Assembly (NCBI GenBank): GCA_051251725.1
Contig: JBPOFN010000010.1
Span: forward strand, 1-64,000
Source of the DNA: JALZUE01 sp051251725
Lineage (GTDB): Bacteria > Pseudomonadota > Gammaproteobacteria > Enterobacterales > Alteromonadaceae
DNA length: 64,000 nucleotides
Direction of reading: 5' to 3'
Of this stretch, positions 61,072 through 64,000 are shown piece by piece. The notes beneath the pieces were generated by a model that was given only the letters and a program-made list of their open reading frames with translations, did not search any database and had not been told where the DNA came from. The position numbers were made by a program, and so were the translations under genes. Position 1 is the stretch's first letter. Each line of letters starts with the position of its first letter.

Positions 61072-62169
61072 TTACTCTTTAGCCGCGCTAACAACATCAA
61101 CCACTTGCGCTTGTGAGAAACTTGCCATTTGATTATAAAAATTGATGGCCGCTGATATCAGCGGTAACGACAAGGCGGCTCCTGTACCTTCCCCTAAACG
61201 TAAACCTAAATTTAATAACGGCGTGGCTTCTAACCAAGCCAGCATTTTTTGATGACCTTGCTCACCTGAGCAATGCGCAAACACCAAATAGTCTTTCACT
61301 GCCGGATACATTTGGCAGGCAACTAAAGCCGCCGCCGTTGTAATAAAACCATCAACTACAATCGCAATTTTTTGCTCTGCTGCGGCTAACATAGCGCCGG
61401 TAATTTGCACGACTTCAAAACCGCCTAAACAGGTTAATAGTGCCAGCGGATCACTTAGCTTGTTTTGATGTAGGGTTAAGGCGATCTCAATGATGAGTTG
61501 TTTTTTTCTTAAAACATCATCATCAATGCCGGTGCCTTTACCAACACTTTCGCTTGGTGGTATAGCTAAAATCGCCGACATAATAGCCGCTGCAATCGTA
61601 GTATTACCAATACCCATTTCACCAAAAGCAATAAGATTACAACCATCAGCTATTTTTTTATCAACTAACTTTTTAGCTAATTCAAAACCGGTATTTACTT
61701 GTGCTAATGTCATGGCCGGAAACTGATGAATCGCTTTGGTAATATTACCAAGGCGCTGATCTAGCACCTGACAACTAGCCGTAGACTCAATGGTTAAGGG
61801 CTGTAAAATACCAGCATCAACCACAGTTAGCTGCCAGCCTAATTGGCGAGTAAACACATTAATGGCCGCGCCGCCGTGAGCAAAATTCGCCACCATTTGT
61901 CCGGTCACTTCACTGGGCGCAATAGAAACGCCTTCGGCAGCAACCCCGTGATCGCCAGCAAAAACAATTAACTCGGGCGCACTAATTTTCGGCATAAAAT
62001 CAGCTGGAATAGTCGCGGCTGTGCTGTGGTATTTGTTTAACTGAATTTTCACTAACTGCAAAGCTAATGGCTCAAGCTGGCCTAAGGCACCTAACGGCTT
62101 AGTTTTCTCATTAATTATCGCTTGAATGGCATCATCAAATTGTGAAACCAAGGGTTCAATTGTAAACAT
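61072..62169 (-). CDS. cobT: Nicotinate-nucleotide--dimethylbenzimidazole phosphoribosyltransferase CobT
   Basis: About 365 aa from the ATG at 62169 (an in-frame start 10 codons upstream lacks a ribosome binding site). It activates the lower ligand DMB. Visible motifs: FAGDHGVAAEGVSIAPSEVTGQMV, GGAAINVF, GEMGIGNTTIAAAI and GFITTAAALVA; the catalytic Glu is in the LRLGEGTGAAL segment near the C-terminus. Confidence 0.94.
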   Translation of the reverse strand: MFTIEPLVSQFDDAIQAIINEKTKPLGALGQLEPLALQLVKIQLNKYHSTAATIPADFMPKISAPELIVFAGDHGVAAEGVSIAPSEVTGQMVANFAHGGAAINVFTRQLGWQLTVVDAGILQPLTIESTASCQVLDQRLGNITKAIHQFPAMTLAQVNTGFELAKKLVDKKIADGCNLIAFGEMGIGNTTIAAAIMSAILAIPPSESVGKGTGIDDDVLRKKQLIIEIALTLHQNKLSDPLALLTCLGGFEVVQITGAMLAAAEQKIAIVVDGFITTAAALVACQMYPAVKDYLVFAHCSGEQGHQKMLAWLEATPLLNLGLRLGEGTGAALSLPLISAAINFYNQMASFSQAQVVDVVSAAKE

Positions 62170-62228
62170 AGTTAACCTAATACCTTTAGAAAAAAACATC
62201 TTAAATAAATGCGCTTGATAACCTGCTG

Positions 62229-63242
62229 CTATAACACTTTTTTCTTACGAAACGACAATAATCCTAAGAAGAAAAAGCTACCGATAGCCGCCGTAATCAC
62301 CCCGACAGGCAACTCTTGATTCGCCAATAACACTCTTGATAAAACATCGACCCAAATCATAAAAATTCCGCCAACAACCGCAGTAATTAATAAACCAACA
62401 CTTGAGCCTTGAGACACAAAAAATCGAACTATATGCGGGATCATCAAACCAACAAAACCAATACCGCCACATAATGACACTAAAGTAGCGGTAATTAATG
62501 AACTCAGTACTAACATCACTAAGCGAAAACGATTGACGTTAATCCCTAACGTGGTCGCACTTTCATCACCTAATAACATCGCATTTAATTGCCGGCGAAA
62601 GGCCAACATAAAAACGATACACAGTGATACAACAATGGCCGGAAACCAAACATTGTCCCAACTGGCGCGAGCAAAGCTGCCAAGGGTCCAAAATAAAATC
62701 GCGGTAACCGCTTGCGGATCAGATAAATAAAGTAACAGCGAGGTAAATGAGCTGAATAAAAATGACAAGGCAACCCCAGCCAATAACATCGACTCAACTT
62801 GGTTGACCCTTTGTGCGCCTGCGACGAGTATTAAACATGTCATGGCGAATAAACTGCCAATAAAAGCGGCAAACGACATAGTCAGACCACTTGCTGAACC
62901 TAAAATGGCAATCAATAAAACCACACCAAAAGAAGCGCCTGAAGATATACCAAACAAATAAGGATCTGCCAGCGGATTACGGGTAACGGTTTGTAAAATA
63001 ACCCCTGACATCGCTAAACCAGCACCGGCGATAAAGGCAAGTAAGGTTCTGGGCATTCTTAGCTGCCAAATAATTTTATCGAGAAAAGGACTCACGCCTT
63101 CTGCTGCCGATAATGAAAAAACACTACGGGCAACATCGAGTGTTGATAAGTCAGCCGCGCCAAAAGCGAGCGCGCATAAAAAGCTCAGCAAAGCACAAAA
63201 TATTAAGACCACTAAAATAATTGACGGAGAAAAATAACGCAT
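62229..63242 (-). CDS. btuC: Cobalamin ABC transporter permease BtuC
   Basis: 337 aa FecCD/BtuC-type permease with about ten membrane helices. Motifs: LRMPRTLLAFIAGAGLAMSGVILQ, NPLADPYLFGISSGAS, GDESATTLG and GFVGLMIPHIVRF, plus SRVLLANQELPVGVITA. The ATG overlaps the btuD stop by 1 bp (TGATG). Context (BtuF, riboswitch) supports B12. Confidence 0.92.
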   Translation of the reverse strand: MRYFSPSIILVVLIFCALLSFLCALAFGAADLSTLDVARSVFSLSAAEGVSPFLDKIIWQLRMPRTLLAFIAGAGLAMSGVILQTVTRNPLADPYLFGISSGASFGVVLLIAILGSASGLTMSFAAFIGSLFAMTCLILVAGAQRVNQVESMLLAGVALSFLFSSFTSLLLYLSDPQAVTAILFWTLGSFARASWDNVWFPAIVVSLCIVFMLAFRRQLNAMLLGDESATTLGINVNRFRLVMLVLSSLITATLVSLCGGIGFVGLMIPHIVRFFVSQGSSVGLLITAVVGGIFMIWVDVLSRVLLANQELPVGVITAAIGSFFFLGLLSFRKKKVL

Positions 63243-64000
63243 CAGGTTTGGCGCTCACTATCACCGCTTTGCTGATCATTGCCACGGTTTACACACTGAC
63301 GGTTAGCTTTTTCCTGCTGCTGGTAACCGTAATAATAAGTAATATGAGGAATATTATGATGTTCAGTTTGTGGGTGCGGAGTAACATCAGCGCAAACGCC
63401 AAAGACATCAGATAATAACTCGCTGGTCATTATTTGCTCTGGCGATCCTTGCGCAACTAATTTTCCGTCGGCTAAAACAAGTAGTTGATCACTCATCGCA
63501 CTGGCAAGATTAAGATCATGAAATGAAGCAATAACGGTAATGCCGAGCGATTTTGCCAGTTCCATAATTTGAATTTGATATTTAACATCTAAATGGCTGG
63601 TTGGTTCGTCCATGATCAAAAGTTCAGGCTTTTGCACGATTGCCCTTGCGATTAATGCTCGCTGCTTTTCTCCGCCAGATAAGTTTTCAAACGCTTGTTT
63701 CGCTTTGGCATACAGCCCAACTTGCGTTAATGCCTGTTCAACCGCTAGTTTACCTTGTTTGTTACTACTGCCGCCAAATAACGATTGATGCGGCACTAAA
63801 CCTAGCGCAACCACATCAAAAACCGAGAGATTAAATTGGCTCGGCGAATCTTGTAAAACTACCGCGACTTTTTGTGCATATTGAGTGGCTGAGATCTGCC
63901 AAATGTTTTCATCAACAAATAACACTTTACCTGTTACCGGTTTAACATAGCGATATAAACAGCGTAATAAGCTGGATTTACCTGCGCCATTCGGACCTAA
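63242..64000 (-). CDS. btuD: Cobalamin ABC transporter ATPase BtuD (partial, runs off the window)
   Basis: 252 codons visible; the 5' end lies beyond base 64000. The frame at the edge reads LGPNGAGKSSLLR, the Walker A loop. The signature motif LSGGEKQRALIARAIV, Walker B LLIMDEPTSHLD and H-loop ASFHDLNLA follow. The C-terminal tail (HPQTEHHNIPHITYYYGYQQQ) is His/Gln-rich and longer than usual for FecE-like ATPases. It powers BtuCF import. Confidence 0.9.
   Translation of the reverse strand, partial: LGPNGAGKSSLLRCLYRYVKPVTGKVLFVDENIWQISATQYAQKVAVVLQDSPSQFNLSVFDVVALGLVPHQSLFGGSSNKQGKLAVEQALTQVGLYAKAKQAFENLSGGEKQRALIARAIVQKPELLIMDEPTSHLDVKYQIQIMELAKSLGITVIASFHDLNLASAMSDQLLVLADGKLVAQGSPEQIMTSELLSDVFGVCADVTPHPQTEHHNIPHITYYYGYQQQEKANRQCVNRGNDQQSGDSERQT

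Overview
The window looks like chromosomal DNA of a marine gammaproteobacterium of the order Alteromonadales, most likely Colwelliaceae (Colwellia or Thalassotalea type). The grounds are low G+C, Shewanella/Colwellia-like gene sets and orders (recX-alaS-csrA, tyrS divergent from an M23 peptidase-anmK pair, lptFG divergent from pepA-holC-valS, a split divergent ccm locus), and many long A/T-rich spacers. The assignment is inferred from gene content and was not checked by search. No insertion sequence, phage, integron or CRISPR array was recognised.

Layout. 1-450: a 95-bp tandem repeat, then tRNA-Arg(ACG) and tRNA-Ser(GCT) on the minus strand. 0.6-4.4 kb: csrA, alaS, recX (minus). 4.5-6.6 kb: a lipoprotein with BACON-like domains where recA might be expected. 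6.8-10.7 kb: tyrS, M23 endopeptidase, anmK. 11-24 kb is the most accessory-looking part: a GH106-type lipoprotein, a 63-aa small protein, a 946-aa double-HtrA lipoprotein resembling eukaryotic Nma111/Ynm3, a DUF808 membrane protein, a LETM1-like protein preceded by a short leader ORF, a CHASE hybrid histidine kinase, a decayed TonB-receptor remnant and a DUF2780 protein. 24-32.4 kb is housekeeping: tRNA-Leu(CAA), RDD protein, lptFG, pepA, holC, valS. 32.5-35 kb: a cold-shock gene with a long leader, hemH, a periplasmic glutathione peroxidase homologue.

35.1-42.6 kb holds all nine cytochrome c maturation (System I) genes as two divergent units, ccmFGHI (minus) and ccmABCDE (plus), around a 362-bp region with a 14-bp perfect inverted repeat next to a candidate promoter. 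42.9-45.2 kb: a periplasmic binding-protein-like ORF, an unlisted 57-aa membrane protein, rraB and plsC.

45.4-53.8 kb is a nitrate-uptake locus: nrtA-nrtB-nrtD-porin (minus). It is preceded by a roughly 280-nt leader with a sigma-54-like promoter, two A1/G4 hexaloop hairpins (ANTAR-target motif) and a 14-bp terminator directly upstream of the nrtA ribosome binding site. The likely regulators, nasT (ANTAR antiterminator) and nasS (cytosolic nitrate sensor), lie about 2 kb upstream, separated by a plus-strand PA2779-PA2778-type pair. The sequence therefore predicts nitrate-responsive transcription antitermination of the transporter.

54.6-64 kb is a cobalamin uptake and late-assembly cluster (btuD partial, btuC, cobT, cobS, cobU, cbiP/cobQ, cobO, btuF, btuB, all minus). 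A cobalamin riboswitch lies immediately after the btuF stop and upstream of btuB. No corrin-ring synthesis genes are visible, which fits salvage rather than de novo synthesis.
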